64,000 bases of DNA from Pseudomonas marginalis (GCF_008692035.1 NZ_VTFG01000001.1:3473501-3537500); one strand, 5' to 3'; positions 52,102 through 62,068 are shown, counted from the first letter of the stretch. Numbers and translations: made by a program. Notes: a model not told the origin generated them from the sequence alone.

Positions 52102-52971
52102 ATGTTGCGTGAATTGAAGACCTTTATTGCGGTAACGCGCCACGGGACGTTTGCGGCAGCGGGCATGCATATCGGGCTGACGCAGTCAGCGGTGAGTGCC
52201 CAGATTCGTCAGTTGGAGCAAGCGCTGGGCGTGCAGTTGTTCGACCGCACCGGCCGCCAGGCCACCCTGAATGCCGCCGGTTTGCGCGCATTACCCTTGG
52301 CCAAGGAGATTCTGGAGACCTTCAACCGCATGGCGGTGCCGGTGAATACCAACGAATACCGGGGTGAGTTGAAAGTCGGTGCTATCACTACGGCTCAAAC
52401 CGGTTTGCTGCCCCAGGCGTTGGTGCGCTTGCGCCAGGCCGCACCAACGGTTGAGTGCAAGTTGGTGCCTGGTGTCTCCCTAGAGCTGTTGAACCAGGTC
52501 GACGCTGGAGAGTTGGATTCGGCAATCATCATTCGACCGCCCTTCGACCTGCCCAAGGAGTTGTATGTGCAGGTGCTGCGCAAGGAGCCGTTCGTGTTGG
52601 TCGTGCCGAACACATTGGTGGGCGACGACCCTTTGCACCTACTCAACACCCAGCCCCATGTGCGCTATGACCGTGCTTCGTTTGGCGGCCGACTCGTGAG
52701 CCGGTTTCTGCGCGAGCAGAAGCTTGAGATGCAAGTGGCGCTGGAGCTGGATGAACTCGAAGCCATCGTCAGGATGGTGGAGTGTGGCCTGGGCGTATCG
52801 TTGATTCCAAAGGCAGGCTTGTGGCTGGAGCGCTCGCCCCAAGTAAGAATAATCCCGCTGGGCAAGCTGACTTTTTTCCGCGAGATCATCCTGCTGGGCC
52901 GCTACAGCCAACGTCACCTGCCGGTGCCACAACTGTTTGCCCGCTGCCTGCTGGCCGATCCAAGCCTGTAA
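52102..52971 (+). CDS. LysR family transcriptional regulator
   Basis: 289 aa. N-terminal winged helix MLRELKTFIAVTRHGTFAAAGMHIGLTQSAVSAQIRQLEQALGVQLFDRTGRQATLNAAG, then a type 2 periplasmic-binding effector domain from about residue 90. The effector is unknown. Divergent from the VOC gene with 111 bases between, the usual arrangement for a LysR regulator and its target. An Lrp gene follows after 36 bases. Confidence 0.88.
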   Translation: MLRELKTFIAVTRHGTFAAAGMHIGLTQSAVSAQIRQLEQALGVQLFDRTGRQATLNAAGLRALPLAKEILETFNRMAVPVNTNEYRGELKVGAITTAQTGLLPQALVRLRQAAPTVECKLVPGVSLELLNQVDAGELDSAIIIRPPFDLPKELYVQVLRKEPFVLVVPNTLVGDDPLHLLNTQPHVRYDRASFGGRLVSRFLREQKLEMQVALELDELEAIVRMVECGLGVSLIPKAGLWLERSPQVRIIPLGKLTFFREIILLGRYSQRHLPVPQLFARCLLADPSL

Positions 52972-53007
52972 CATGCGTTCCCATTGCCGCCCGTCACGGA
53001 GCCTCAC

Positions 53008-53454
53008 GTGCCTGTTCTAGATGAAATCGATCGCCAGTTGATCGCCGCCCTGCAGATCAACGCCCGCGAAAGCGTGGCCATGCTCGCCCGGCAGTTGGGC
53101 ATTGCGCGCACCACGGTGACGTCGCGCCTTGCGCGCCTGGAGAAAACCCAGGTGATCACCGGTTATGGTGTGCGCCTGGGTCAACGCGTGGTAGATGGGG
53201 GCTTGCAGGCCTATGTGGGGATCACCGTGCAACCGCGCTCGGGCAAAGAAGTGCTGCGCAGGCTGAGCGCCATGGCCCAGGTTCAACAATTGTGCGCGGT
53301 CAGCGGCGAGTTCGATTACGTGGCCTGGTTGCGCACCGATTCGCCGGAACAGCTCGATCAATTGCTGGACCAGATTGGCAGTGTCGATGGCGTGGAGAAA
53401 ACCACCACATCGATCATCCTCAGTAACAAATTGGATCGCGGCCAACCCATCTGA
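53008..53454 (+). CDS. Lrp/AsnC family regulator, probably of lysine degradation
   Basis: 148 aa. DEIDRQLIAALQINARESVAMLARQLGIARTTVTSRLARLEKTQVI is the AsnC helix-turn-helix; the C-terminal RAM domain binds amino acids. A GTG start at 53008 is preferred: GGAG lies six bases before it and the longer frame begins with a non-standard TTG. It sits directly upstream of davB-davA on the same strand, matching the P. putida arrangement, so lysine or a derived amino acid is the likely effector. Confidence 0.88.
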   Translation: MPVLDEIDRQLIAALQINARESVAMLARQLGIARTTVTSRLARLEKTQVITGYGVRLGQRVVDGGLQAYVGITVQPRSGKEVLRRLSAMAQVQQLCAVSGEFDYVAWLRTDSPEQLDQLLDQIGSVDGVEKTTTSIILSNKLDRGQPI

Positions 53455-53554
53455 CCACCTAATTCGTCACTATGACTAAAAACAATTCATTCCGACGACA
53501 CTTTGCGTCTTATTAACGAACGTAACGCTCCCTAAACTGGCTGCCATCTTTTCC

Positions 53555-53560
53555 TATACT
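53555..53560 (+). promoter_or_regulatory. Candidate -10 of davB
   Basis: TATACT 41 bases before the davB ATG in the 147-base gap after the Lrp gene. No clear -35, consistent with an activator-dependent promoter. Confidence 0.35.
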
Positions 53561-53601
53561 CAGCGGGTCACTTCCCGCCGAGTCGTCAGCAAGGGCCCGC
53601 C

Positions 53602-55305
53602 ATGAGCATTCCGTCCAGCACCATCAGCAAGACCCATCGCCACCCTGCCGACGGTAAAAAACCCATCACCATCTTTGGCCCGGATTTCCCGTTCGCCTTC
53701 GATGACTGGATCGAACACCCCGCCGGACTCGGCAGTATCCCCGCCGCCAACCATGGCGCCGAAGTGGCCATCGTCGGCGCCGGTATCGCCGGGTTGGTCG
53801 CCGCCTACGAGCTGATGAAGCTGGGCCTCAAGCCCGTGGTGTATGAGGCCTCGAAGATGGGCGGCCGTTTGCGTTCCCAGGCCTTCGAAGGCGCCGAAGG
53901 CATCATCGCCGAGCTGGGCGGCATGCGCTTTCCGGTGTCGTCCACCGCGTTCTATCACTACGTCGACAAGCTGGGCCTGGAAACCAAACCCTTCCCCAAC
54001 CCGCTGACGCCAGCTTCCGGCAGTACGGTGATCGATCTGGAAGGCCAGACCCACTACGCACAAAAGCTGTCCGATTTACCCGCGCTGTTCCAGGAAGTGG
54101 CTGACGCCTGGGCCGACGCCCTGGAAGCCGGCTCGCAGTTCGGCGATATCCAGCAAGCCATCCGCGATCGTGATGTGCCGCGCCTCAAAGCGTTGTGGAA
54201 CAAGCTGGTGCCCTTGTGGGACGACCGCACCTTCTACGACTTCGTAGCCACCTCCAAGGCCTTCGCCAAGTTGTCGTTCCACCACCGCGAGGTGTTTGGC
54301 CAGGTAGGTTTCGGCACCGGCGGCTGGGACTCGGATTTCCCCAACTCCATGCTGGAAATATTCCGCGTGGTCATGACCAACTGTGACGATCACCAGCACC
54401 TGGTGGTCGGCGGCGTAGCCCAGGTGCCGCTGGGCATCTGGCGCCATGTGCCGGAACGATGCGCCCACTGGCCCGCCGGTACCAGCCTGAGCTCGCTGCA
54501 CCGCGGTGCACCACGGGCCGGGGTAAAACGCATCGCCCATGCTGCCGATGGCCGTTTCGCGGTGACCGACAACTACGGCGATACCCGCGAATACGCGGCC
54601 GTGCTCACCACCTGCCAAAGCTGGCTGCTGACCACCCAGATCGAGTGCGATGAAACCCTGTTCTCGCAAAAGATGTGGATGGCCCTGGACCGTACCCGCT
54701 ACATGCAATCGTCAAAGACCTTCGTGATGGTCGACCGCCCATTCTGGAAAGACAAAGACCCGGAGACCGGCCGCGACCTGATGAGCATGACCCTCACCGA
54801 TCGCCTCACGCGCGGCACTTACCTATTCGACAACGGCGACGACAAACCAGGGGTGATCTGCCTGTCGTACTCGTGGATGAGCGACGCGCTGAAAATGCTC
54901 CCGCAGCCCATCGACAAGCGGGTGAAACTGGCGCTGGACGCATTGAACAAGATCTACCCGAAAGTCGACATCAAGGCGCGCATCATCGGCGACCCGATCA
55001 CCGTGTCCTGGGAAGCCGACCCGCATTTCCTCGGGGCCTTCAAAGGCGCGCTGCCAGGTCACTACCGCTACAACCAGCGCATGTATGCGCACTTCATGCA
55101 GAAGGACATGCCCGCTGAACAACGTGGGATTTTTATCGCCGGTGACGACGTGTCCTGGACTCCAGCATGGGTGGAGGGCGCGGTACAAACCTCATTGAAC
55201 GCGGTGTGGGGCATCATGACCCACTTTGGCGGCAGCACTCACCCCGAGAACCCGGGGCCGGGTGATGTGTTCGATGAGATCGGGCCGATTGCCCTGGCTG
55301 ACTAA
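53602..55305 (+). CDS. davB: L-lysine 2-monooxygenase (flavin amine oxidase family)
   Basis: 567 aa. FAD-binding EVAIVGAGIAGLVAAYELMKLGLKPVVYEAS, then GGRLRSQAF and AELGGMRFP, typical of the tryptophan 2-monooxygenase/lysine 2-monooxygenase group; the C-terminal GIFIAGDDVSWTPAWVEGAVQTSLNAV closes the FAD site. It oxidatively decarboxylates lysine to 5-aminovaleramide. The call rests on the davA neighbour, the Lrp gene upstream and the nearby pqq genes, as in P. putida; tryptophan 2-monooxygenase (IaaM) is the alternative but would normally pair with an indoleacetamide hydrolase of another family. Confidence 0.86.
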   Translation: MSIPSSTISKTHRHPADGKKPITIFGPDFPFAFDDWIEHPAGLGSIPAANHGAEVAIVGAGIAGLVAAYELMKLGLKPVVYEASKMGGRLRSQAFEGAEGIIAELGGMRFPVSSTAFYHYVDKLGLETKPFPNPLTPASGSTVIDLEGQTHYAQKLSDLPALFQEVADAWADALEAGSQFGDIQQAIRDRDVPRLKALWNKLVPLWDDRTFYDFVATSKAFAKLSFHHREVFGQVGFGTGGWDSDFPNSMLEIFRVVMTNCDDHQHLVVGGVAQVPLGIWRHVPERCAHWPAGTSLSSLHRGAPRAGVKRIAHAADGRFAVTDNYGDTREYAAVLTTCQSWLLTTQIECDETLFSQKMWMALDRTRYMQSSKTFVMVDRPFWKDKDPETGRDLMSMTLTDRLTRGTYLFDNGDDKPGVICLSYSWMSDALKMLPQPIDKRVKLALDALNKIYPKVDIKARIIGDPITVSWEADPHFLGAFKGALPGHYRYNQRMYAHFMQKDMPAEQRGIFIAGDDVSWTPAWVEGAVQTSLNAVWGIMTHFGGSTHPENPGPGDVFDEIGPIALAD

Positions 55306-55315
55306 GGAGTTGAAC

Positions 55316-56110
55316 ATGCGCGTCGCCCTGTACCAATGCCCACCGCTGCCGCTGGATGTCGCAGGCAACCTCAAGCGTCTGCACCAACTGGCGCATGAAG
55401 CGTCCGGCGCCGACGTGCTGGTGCTGCCGGAGATGTTCCTCAGCGGTTACAACATCGGTGCCGAAGCCGTGGGTGCCTTGGCCGAAGCCCAGGACGGGGA
55501 GTCTGCCCAAGCCGTTGCCGAAATCGCGCAGAGCGCCGGGCTGGCGATTCTGTACGGCTACCCGGAGCGGGCCGAAGACGGGCAGATCTACAACGCCGTG
55601 CAGTTGATCGACGCCCACGGCCAGCGCCTGTGCAACTACCGCAAGACCCATCTGTTCGGGGATCTGGATCACTCGATGTTCAGTGCCGGCGACGATGATT
55701 TCCCGCTGGTGGAACTCAACGGATGGAAGTTGGGGTTCCTGATCTGCTATGACCTGGAGTTCCCGGAAAACACCCGACGCCTGGCCCTGGCCGGTGCCGA
55801 GCTGATCCTGGTGCCCACCGCCAATATGGCGCCGTTCGACTTTGTCGCCGATGTCACCGTGCGGGCGCGGGCCTTCGAAAACCAGTGCTATGTGGCCTAC
55901 GCCAATTACTGCGGGCACGAAGGCGATATCCAGTACTGCGGGCAAAGCAGCATTGCCGCACCGGATGGCCAGCGAATCGCCCAGGCGGGCCTGGATGAAG
56001 CCTTGATTGTAGGGACAGTGGACCGGCAATCGATCCTCGACGCCCGCGCCGCCAACCATTACCTGCAAGACCGGCGTCCCGAGCTTTACGGCCCGCTGCA
56101 CAAGCCCTGA
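55316..56110 (+). CDS. davA: 5-aminovaleramidase (carbon-nitrogen hydrolase family)
   Basis: 264 aa of the nitrilase superfamily. The catalytic triad is Glu in VLPEMFLSGYN, Lys in YRKTHLFGDLD, and Cys in GFLICYDLEFPENTRRLA. It hydrolyses 5-aminovaleramide to 5-aminovalerate after DavB. AAGGAGTTGAAC precedes the ATG, which lies ten bases after the davB stop. Length equals that known for the P. putida enzyme. Confidence 0.9.
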   Translation: MRVALYQCPPLPLDVAGNLKRLHQLAHEASGADVLVLPEMFLSGYNIGAEAVGALAEAQDGESAQAVAEIAQSAGLAILYGYPERAEDGQIYNAVQLIDAHGQRLCNYRKTHLFGDLDHSMFSAGDDDFPLVELNGWKLGFLICYDLEFPENTRRLALAGAELILVPTANMAPFDFVADVTVRARAFENQCYVAYANYCGHEGDIQYCGQSSIAAPDGQRIAQAGLDEALIVGTVDRQSILDARAANHYLQDRRPELYGPLHKP

Positions 56111-56158
56111 TTGAATGGGTTTGTTAGCATAGGCACTTGCCCCGTTCTGGAAGTGCCC

Positions 56159-58528
56159 ATGCCCGCCCCGGCCCACCTTTATCCCGTTCACCTGACCCTG
56201 GCCAATGGCCTGCGGGTTTCCCTGCGCCATGCACCGCGCTTAAAACGTTGCGCGGCGGCGCTGCGGGTGGCTGCCGGTAGCCACGACGTGCCGTTGGCCT
56301 GGCCGGGGTTGGGGCATTTTCTTGAGCATTTGTTGTTTCTGGGAACCGAGCGTTTTCCCGCCGGAGAAGGGCTGATGGCCTACGTGCAGCGCCACGGCGG
56401 CCAAGTGAATGCAAGCACCCGCGAACGCACCACGGACTTCTTCTTTGAACTACCGGTTTCAGTCTTTGCCCACGGGCTGGAGCGACTGGCGGACATGCTG
56501 ACCCATCCGCGCCTGACCCTGGAAGATCAACTGCGCGAGCGCGAAGTGCTGCACGCCGAGTACGTCGCCTGGTCCCAGGATGCCAAGGCACAGCAGCAGG
56601 TGGCGCTGCTAGAAGGCTTGGCAGCGGATCATCCACTGCGCGGCTTTCACGCGGGCAACCGCGACAGCCTGCCGGTGGAGCACGAGGAATTTCAAAAGGC
56701 ACTCAGGGAATTCCACGGATATTTCTATCAAAGCGGGCAGATGACCTTGAGCCTCGCCGGCCCGCAGACGCTGGATGAGCTGGAAGCCCTGGCGCAGCGT
56801 TTCAGCGCGCAACTGATCGCTGGCCCCTTGCATCCGCAGGCCTCACCACCGGCCTTGATGCAAGGCCAGGCTCGGCGCTATCAACACATCGACAACAACC
56901 ACCTGCACCACGTCATCACCTGTGACGCGCCCCGTGAAGCCCTGGATTTCCTCTGCACCTGGCTCAATGCCTCTGCGCCGGGCGGGCTGCTCGCCGAGTT
57001 GAAAACCCGACACTTGGCCAGCGCACTGCGGGGGTCAGTGCTGTACCACTTCGCCGGACAAGCCGTACTGGACATCGACTTTACACTCGACAGCAAGGAC
57101 GAACCGACCACACCCATTGAGGCGCTGCTGCACGACTGGCTGAGCTTTTTCGCCCACAGCGATTGGACGCCACTGCGCGAAGAGTTCGCCCTGCTGAACG
57201 CTCGCCAACAACAGGTCCAGGGCGCCCTGGCATTGGCTCGAAACGACAGCGAAGACCTCAGTGAACAGGGCGTCGCCGCGCTCAAGGCCCTGCTTGATTC
57301 ACTGCACTTGCCGCCCGCCGAACACCGTTGGCAACTGCCGCCGAACAACCCGTTCCTGCGCCCACCGGTCAAAGAAGAACGCGCCGGCCTGATCCGTGGC
57401 CAAACCAGCGCTCACCGAGGCTTGCGCACGTTTGCCCAGGATCGTTCACGGGGGCGAAGGGACGTATCGGCGCTGACCTTCAGCCAGGCCTTGGCGGATG
57501 ACGGCGATGAAGGCGCGCTGTACGTGCAGTGGCGCTTCGACGCGCCAGCGCCTGCCGGGCTGGAAAACACCTTGCAGCCATTGCGTGAGCATGCGCGCCA
57601 GGCGGGCGTCGAATTATCTCTCGAAGCCACCGGCCATGATTGGCTGGTGAAGATGACCGGGCTGCACGAGCCGATGCCGGCCGTGCTGGAGGCGTTGGCG
57701 CAGCGCCTGAACCTGCCGCAGGAAACTGCCCGGGCACCTGCGCCCATGATCGCTATCCGGGAACTGCTCCAGGCCCTGCCCACGTGCTGCGCCACCGGCC
57801 GTGCCGACGCCAGCGAACAGCCTGGATCCTGGGCCACTGCCCGCTGGCACGGCCTGGGGCTGAGTCTGCCCGCCGCATGTGAAACGTTGATAAAGGCCGC
57901 CGCCGCCCGCCTGCCTGGGCAACCTGCACACTTCGAACCGTCTCTTCAACACCTCGGCGGTCAACGTGTGTGGCATACGGTTAAAACTGACTCAACCGAA
58001 GCCGCCGTGCTGCTGTTTAGCCCGGCACCCAGCCAATCCCTGGCCGATGAAGCCTCATGGCGGCTGCTTGGGCACGTGCTCCAAGGGCCGTTCTACCAAC
58101 GCCTGAGGGTCGAGTTGCAATTGGGCTACGCCGTATTCAGCGGTGTCCGACAGATCAACGGGCAAACCGGCCTGCTGTTGGGTGTGCAATCACCCAGCGT
58201 TTCACTGGCAGGTATCGTCGATCACCTGCAAGCCTTCCTGAAACACCTACCGTTGTTGATCGACGGCACCGATGACGTGGGCAATCACGCCTTGGCACAG
58301 CAGTTCTGCGCTGCGACGTTACCGATCACCCAAAGCGCCGAACTGCTTTGGCACGCGCGCCTGGCGGGCCATCCGTCGGATTACCTGTACCGGCTTCAAC
58401 AGCTGATCCAGGCCCGCACACGGGAGGACCTGCAACACGCGGCCCAACAGCTGCAGGATGCGACCGGCGGCTGGCGCTGCATCGCCAACGGCCCGCCTGT
58501 CGACGAGAGCTGGCAACCAGCGAGCTGA
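56159..58528 (+). CDS. pqqF: PQQ-associated M16 zinc protease PqqF
   Basis: 789 aa. The inverted zinc motif HFLEH is at 53-57 with the expected Glu further on in REREVLHAEY. The C-terminal half is a degenerate second repeat. It forms part of the peptidase that trims the PqqA-derived precursor. The start is set at MPAPAHLYPVHLTLANG. In this group of pseudomonads pqqF precedes pqqA; no pqqG-type partner is seen here. Confidence 0.88.
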   Translation: MPAPAHLYPVHLTLANGLRVSLRHAPRLKRCAAALRVAAGSHDVPLAWPGLGHFLEHLLFLGTERFPAGEGLMAYVQRHGGQVNASTRERTTDFFFELPVSVFAHGLERLADMLTHPRLTLEDQLREREVLHAEYVAWSQDAKAQQQVALLEGLAADHPLRGFHAGNRDSLPVEHEEFQKALREFHGYFYQSGQMTLSLAGPQTLDELEALAQRFSAQLIAGPLHPQASPPALMQGQARRYQHIDNNHLHHVITCDAPREALDFLCTWLNASAPGGLLAELKTRHLASALRGSVLYHFAGQAVLDIDFTLDSKDEPTTPIEALLHDWLSFFAHSDWTPLREEFALLNARQQQVQGALALARNDSEDLSEQGVAALKALLDSLHLPPAEHRWQLPPNNPFLRPPVKEERAGLIRGQTSAHRGLRTFAQDRSRGRRDVSALTFSQALADDGDEGALYVQWRFDAPAPAGLENTLQPLREHARQAGVELSLEATGHDWLVKMTGLHEPMPAVLEALAQRLNLPQETARAPAPMIAIRELLQALPTCCATGRADASEQPGSWATARWHGLGLSLPAACETLIKAAAARLPGQPAHFEPSLQHLGGQRVWHTVKTDSTEAAVLLFSPAPSQSLADEASWRLLGHVLQGPFYQRLRVELQLGYAVFSGVRQINGQTGLLLGVQSPSVSLAGIVDHLQAFLKHLPLLIDGTDDVGNHALAQQFCAATLPITQSAELLWHARLAGHPSDYLYRLQQLIQARTREDLQHAAQQLQDATGGWRCIANGPPVDESWQPAS

Positions 58529-58626
58529 TCATTGCCAACCCTGCAACAGGCTTTTTCCACCAAGACAGCGCTAACTTGAGAAGAATTGCGTAACATTCCC
58601 ACGCACACATCTGAACATCTCCGACT

Positions 58627-58690
58627 GGAGGTGGACTATATGTATTACTTGGTAGTAAACGTCCCATCCCTTCGTAGGAGTAAGAATATG
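58627..58690 (+). promoter_or_regulatory. Double translation start region of pqqA
   Basis: Two ribosome sites: GGAGG (58627-58631) eight bases before an ATG at 58640, and AGGAG (58676-58680) seven bases before the usual ATG at 58688. The first ATG is in frame with the second, with no stop in the 16 codons between, so a 40-residue PqqA with an [16 protein letters not shown] extension could be made. Confidence 0.6.
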
Positions 58691-58762
58691 ACCTGGTCCA
58701 AACCTGCTTACACTGATCTGCGCATCGGCTTCGAAGTCACCATGTACTTCGCCAGCCGCTAA
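58688..58762 (+). CDS. pqqA: PQQ precursor peptide PqqA
   Basis: 24 aa: [28 protein letters not shown] peptide. Glu16 and Tyr20 in EVTMY are the residues cross-linked by PqqE and turned into the PQQ skeleton. Too short for ordinary gene finding. Followed by a terminator-like hairpin before pqqB, which would make pqqA mRNA more abundant than the enzyme mRNA. Confidence 0.96.
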   Translation: MTWSKPAYTDLRIGFEVTMYFASR

Positions 58763-58778
58763 GCCGCTGGGTAATACA

Positions 58779-58810
58779 ACGCCTCGGTTCGCCCGGGGCG
58801 TTTTTGTTTT
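58779..58810 (+). terminator. Partial terminator between pqqA and pqqB
   Basis: ACGCCTCGG-TTCGC-CCGGGGCGT, a 9-base stem with one T-G pair, followed by TTTTGTTTT. It should end most transcripts after pqqA and let a fraction continue to pqqBCDE. Confidence 0.75.
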
Positions 58811-58833
58811 GAGCTTTGCTTGATGGAGCGGCC

Positions 58834-59745
58834 ATGTTTGTCCAGATTCTAGGTTCCGCCGCTGGCGGCGGCTTCCCGCAGTGGAACTGCAACTGCGTGA
58901 ACTGCGCAGGTTTTCGTGACGGCAGCCTGCGGACGCAGGCGCGGACCCAGTCGTCCATCGCCATTTCCGACGATGGCGTGAACTGGGTACTGTGCAATGC
59001 CTCACCGGATATCCGCGCGCAACTCCAGGGTTTTGCGCCGATGCAGCCCGGCCGCGCACTGCGCGACACCGGCATCAGTGCCATCATCCTGATGGACAGC
59101 CAGATCGACCACACCACCGGCCTGTTGAGCCTGCGCGAAGGTTGCCCGCACCAGGTGTGGTGCACCGACATGGTCCATGAAGACCTGAGCACCGGCTTCC
59201 CGCTGTTCACCATGCTCACCCACTGGAACGGCGGCCTGGCCTGGAACCGCATCGAGCTGGATGCCAGCTTCACCATCCCGGCCTGCCCCAACCTGCGCTT
59301 CACCCCGCTGCCACTGCGCAGCGCTGCCCCGCCCTACTCACCGCACCGCTTCGACCCGCACCCAGGCGACAATATCGGCCTGATCGTCGAAGACCTGCGC
59401 ACCGGCGGCAAACTGTTCTACGCCCCGGGCCTGGGCAAAGTCGACGCGCCGTTGCTGGAGATCATGGCCGGCAGCGATTGCCTGCTGGTGGACGGTACGA
59501 TGTGGGACGACGATGAAATGCAGCGCCGTGGCGTCGGCACCCGTACCGGCCGCGAGATGGGCCACCTGGCGCAGAATGGCCCCGGCGGCATGCTCGGAGT
59601 GCTGGAGCAATTGCCCAAGCAGCGCAAGGTGCTTATCCACATCAACAACACCAACCCGATCCTCGATGAAGATTCTCCCGAGCGCGCGGAACTGGTGCGG
59701 CGCAATGTCGAAGTCGCTTACGACGGCATGAGCATTGAATTGTAG
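58834..59745 (+). CDS. pqqB: PQQ biosynthesis protein PqqB
   Basis: 303-aa metallo-beta-lactamase-fold protein. Near the N-terminus [21 protein letters not shown] holds the structural zinc cysteines; [18 protein letters not shown] replaces the usual HxHxDH motif with a modified form typical of PqqB. Thought to hydroxylate a tyrosine of the processed precursor. The start is set at [13 protein letters not shown] with ATGGAGCGGCC upstream. Confidence 0.95.
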   Translation: MFVQILGSAAGGGFPQWNCNCVNCAGFRDGSLRTQARTQSSIAISDDGVNWVLCNASPDIRAQLQGFAPMQPGRALRDTGISAIILMDSQIDHTTGLLSLREGCPHQVWCTDMVHEDLSTGFPLFTMLTHWNGGLAWNRIELDASFTIPACPNLRFTPLPLRSAAPPYSPHRFDPHPGDNIGLIVEDLRTGGKLFYAPGLGKVDAPLLEIMAGSDCLLVDGTMWDDDEMQRRGVGTRTGREMGHLAQNGPGGMLGVLEQLPKQRKVLIHINNTNPILDEDSPERAELVRRNVEVAYDGMSIEL

Positions 59746-59756
59746 GAGCAGACGAC

Positions 59757-60509
59757 ATGACTGACACACCATTGAGCACCGCCGAGTTCGAAGCCGCCTT
59801 GCGGGCCAAAGGCGCCTTCTACCATATTCATCACCCGTACCATGTGGCGATGTATGAAGGCCGTGCCACCCGCGAGCAGATCCAGGGCTGGGTCGCCAAC
59901 CGTTTCTATTACCAGGTGAACATCCCGCTGAAAGATGCGGCGATCCTGGCCAACTGCCCGGACCGCGAGATCCGTCGCGAATGGATCCAGCGCCTGCTCG
60001 ACCACGATGGCGCACCCGGTGAGGACGGCGGCATCGAAGCCTGGCTGCGCTTGGGCCAGGCGGTCGGCCTCGACCCCGACCAGTTGCGTTCCCAGGAACT
60101 GGTGCTGCCCGGCGTACGCTTTGCGGTAGACGCCTACGTCAACTTTGCGCGCCGCGCCAGCTGGCAGGAAGCCGCCAGCAGCTCCCTCACCGAGCTGTTC
60201 GCGCCCCAGATCCACCAATCGCGCCTCGACAGCTGGCCGCAGCACTACCCGTGGATCGACCCCACCGGCTACGAGTATTTCCGCACCCGCCTGGGCCAGG
60301 CGCGGCGCGACGTGGAGCATGGGCTGGCAATCACCTTGCAGCACTACACCACCCGTGAAGGCCAGGAGCGCATGCTGGAAATCCTCCAGTTCAAACTCGA
60401 CATCCTGTGGAGCATGCTGGATGCCATGAGCATGGCCTACGAACTGAAACGCCCGCCGTATCACAGCGTGACCGAGCAGCGGGTGTGGCATAAAGGGATC
60501 ACCCTATGA
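59757..60509 (+). CDS. pqqC: Pyrroloquinoline-quinone synthase PqqC
   Basis: 250-aa haem-oxygenase-fold oxidase that carries out the last ring closure and oxidation to PQQ without a metal. Conserved active-site stretches: [34 protein letters not shown] and [18 protein letters not shown]. It overlaps pqqD by four bases. Confidence 0.96.
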   Translation: MTDTPLSTAEFEAALRAKGAFYHIHHPYHVAMYEGRATREQIQGWVANRFYYQVNIPLKDAAILANCPDREIRREWIQRLLDHDGAPGEDGGIEAWLRLGQAVGLDPDQLRSQELVLPGVRFAVDAYVNFARRASWQEAASSSLTELFAPQIHQSRLDSWPQHYPWIDPTGYEYFRTRLGQARRDVEHGLAITLQHYTTREGQERMLEILQFKLDILWSMLDAMSMAYELKRPPYHSVTEQRVWHKGITL

Positions 60510-60781
60510 GCTTCGATCGCAGCAGAAAACCGACCTGGCGCCAGGGCTACCGTTACCAGTACGAACCCGCGCAAAAAGGCCATGTGTTGCTCTACCCCGA
60601 AGGCATGATCAAGCTCAACGACAGCGCCGCGCTGATTGGTGGCCTGATTGACGGTGAGCGCGACGTGGCGGCGATCATTGCTGCCCTCGAAGAACAGTTC
60701 CCCGGCGTGCCTGAGCTGGGTGACGACATCGAGCAATTCATGGAGGTCGCCCGTGCTGAGCACTGGATCACCCTTGCCTGA
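60506..60781 (+). CDS. pqqD: PqqA-binding chaperone PqqD
   Basis: 91 aa; [50 protein letters not shown] is the RiPP recognition element fold. It delivers PqqA to the radical SAM enzyme PqqE. Its 3' end overlaps pqqE by 29 bases, and the start overlaps pqqC. Confidence 0.95.
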   Translation: MSFDRSRKPTWRQGYRYQYEPAQKGHVLLYPEGMIKLNDSAALIGGLIDGERDVAAIIAALEEQFPGVPELGDDIEQFMEVARAEHWITLA

Positions 60782-61904
60782 GAAACCCGCCATCGGCCTG
60801 CCGCTGTGGTTGCTCGCCGAGTTGACCTACCGCTGCCCGCTGCAATGCCCGTATTGCTCCAACCCGCTGGACTTTGCCGAGCAGGGCAAGGAGCTGAGCA
60901 CCGAGCAGTGGGTCAAGGTATTTCGCGAGGCCCGCGAGATGGGCGCGGCGCAACTGGGGTTTTCCGGCGGTGAGCCGCTGGTGCGCCAGGACCTCGCCGA
61001 GTTGATCGCCGAGGCGCGCAAGCTGGGGTTCTACACCAACCTGATCACCTCGGGCATCGGCCTGACCGAGCAGAAGATCAGCGATTTCAAGAAAGCCGGC
61101 CTGGACCATATCCAGATTAGCTTCCAGGCCAGCGACGAACAGGTGAACAACCTGCTGGCGGGTTCGAAAAAAGCCTTCGCGCAAAAGCTGGAAATGGCCC
61201 GCGCAGTGAAGGCGCATGGCTACCCGATGGTGCTGAACTTCGTCACCCATCGGCACAATATCGACAAGATCGACCGTATCATCGAGCTGTGTATTGCGCT
61301 GGAAGCGGATTTTGTCGAGCTTGCCACCTGCCAGTTCTATGGCTGGGCGCAGCTCAATCGCGCGGGTTTATTGCCGACGAAGGAACAACTGGTGCGTGCC
61401 GAACGCATCACCAACGAATACCGTGCCAAGCTCGAAGCCGAAGGCCATCCATGCAAGCTGATCTTCGTGACACCGGACTACTACGAGGAGCGCCCGAAGG
61501 CCTGTATGAACGGCTGGGGCAGTATCTTTCTGACCGTGACGCCAGACGGCACCGCCCTGCCCTGCCACGGCGCCCGACAGATGCCGGTGCAGTTTCCCAA
61601 TGTGCGCGACCATAGCATGCAGCACATTTGGTACGACTCTTTCGGGTTCAACCGCTTTCGCGGCTACGACTGGATGCCCGAGCCGTGTCGTTCGTGCGAT
61701 GAAAAGGAAAAGGATTTCGGTGGCTGCCGTTGCCAGGCCTTCATGCTCACGGGGGATGCGAGCAATGCCGACCCGGTGTGCAGCAAGTCCGAGCAGCACG
61801 GCATCATCCTCAAGGCGCGGGAGGAAGCCGAGCACGCTACCCAGACCATCGAGCAACTGGCCTTTCGCAATGATCGCAATTCACGGCTCATCGCAAAAGG
61901 CTGA
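60753..61904 (+). CDS. pqqE: Radical SAM enzyme PqqE
   Basis: 383 aa. The SAM cluster motif Cys28-x3-Cys32-x2-Cys35 ([12 protein letters not shown]) is followed by [13 protein letters not shown]. The C-terminal SPASM region has further cysteines ([25 protein letters not shown]). It forms the Glu-Tyr C-C bond in PqqA. The start is GTG at 60753 inside pqqD, with GGAGG six bases upstream. Confidence 0.95.
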   Translation: MLSTGSPLPEKPAIGLPLWLLAELTYRCPLQCPYCSNPLDFAEQGKELSTEQWVKVFREAREMGAAQLGFSGGEPLVRQDLAELIAEARKLGFYTNLITSGIGLTEQKISDFKKAGLDHIQISFQASDEQVNNLLAGSKKAFAQKLEMARAVKAHGYPMVLNFVTHRHNIDKIDRIIELCIALEADFVELATCQFYGWAQLNRAGLLPTKEQLVRAERITNEYRAKLEAEGHPCKLIFVTPDYYEERPKACMNGWGSIFLTVTPDGTALPCHGARQMPVQFPNVRDHSMQHIWYDSFGFNRFRGYDWMPEPCRSCDEKEKDFGGCRCQAFMLTGDASNADPVCSKSEQHGIILKAREEAEHATQTIEQLAFRNDRNSRLIAKG

Positions 61905-61909
61905 CGGGC

Positions 61910-62068
61910 TCAGCGCTTGGCGATGATGTACACGGCGTGAATGATGCCTGGGAAGTAACCGCACAAGGTCAGCAGAATATTCAGCCAGAACGCGCCAGCG
62001 AAACCCACTTGCAGGAACACACCCAGTGGCGGCAGCAGAATGGCGATGATGATACGAATGAAGTCCAT
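61910..62068 (-). CDS. Pmp3/YqaE family small membrane protein
   Basis: 52 aa: MDFIRIIIAILLPPLGVFLQ at the start, then GFAGAFWLNILLTLCGYFPGIIHAVYIIAKR. Two membrane helices with LPPLGVFL and LCGYFPGIIHA, the hallmark of the Pmp3 (UPF0057) family, linked with membrane potential and stress. Too short for the usual gene length cutoffs. Convergent with pqqE with only five bases between the stops. Confidence 0.9.
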   Translation of the reverse strand: MDFIRIIIAILLPPLGVFLQVGFAGAFWLNILLTLCGYFPGIIHAVYIIAKR

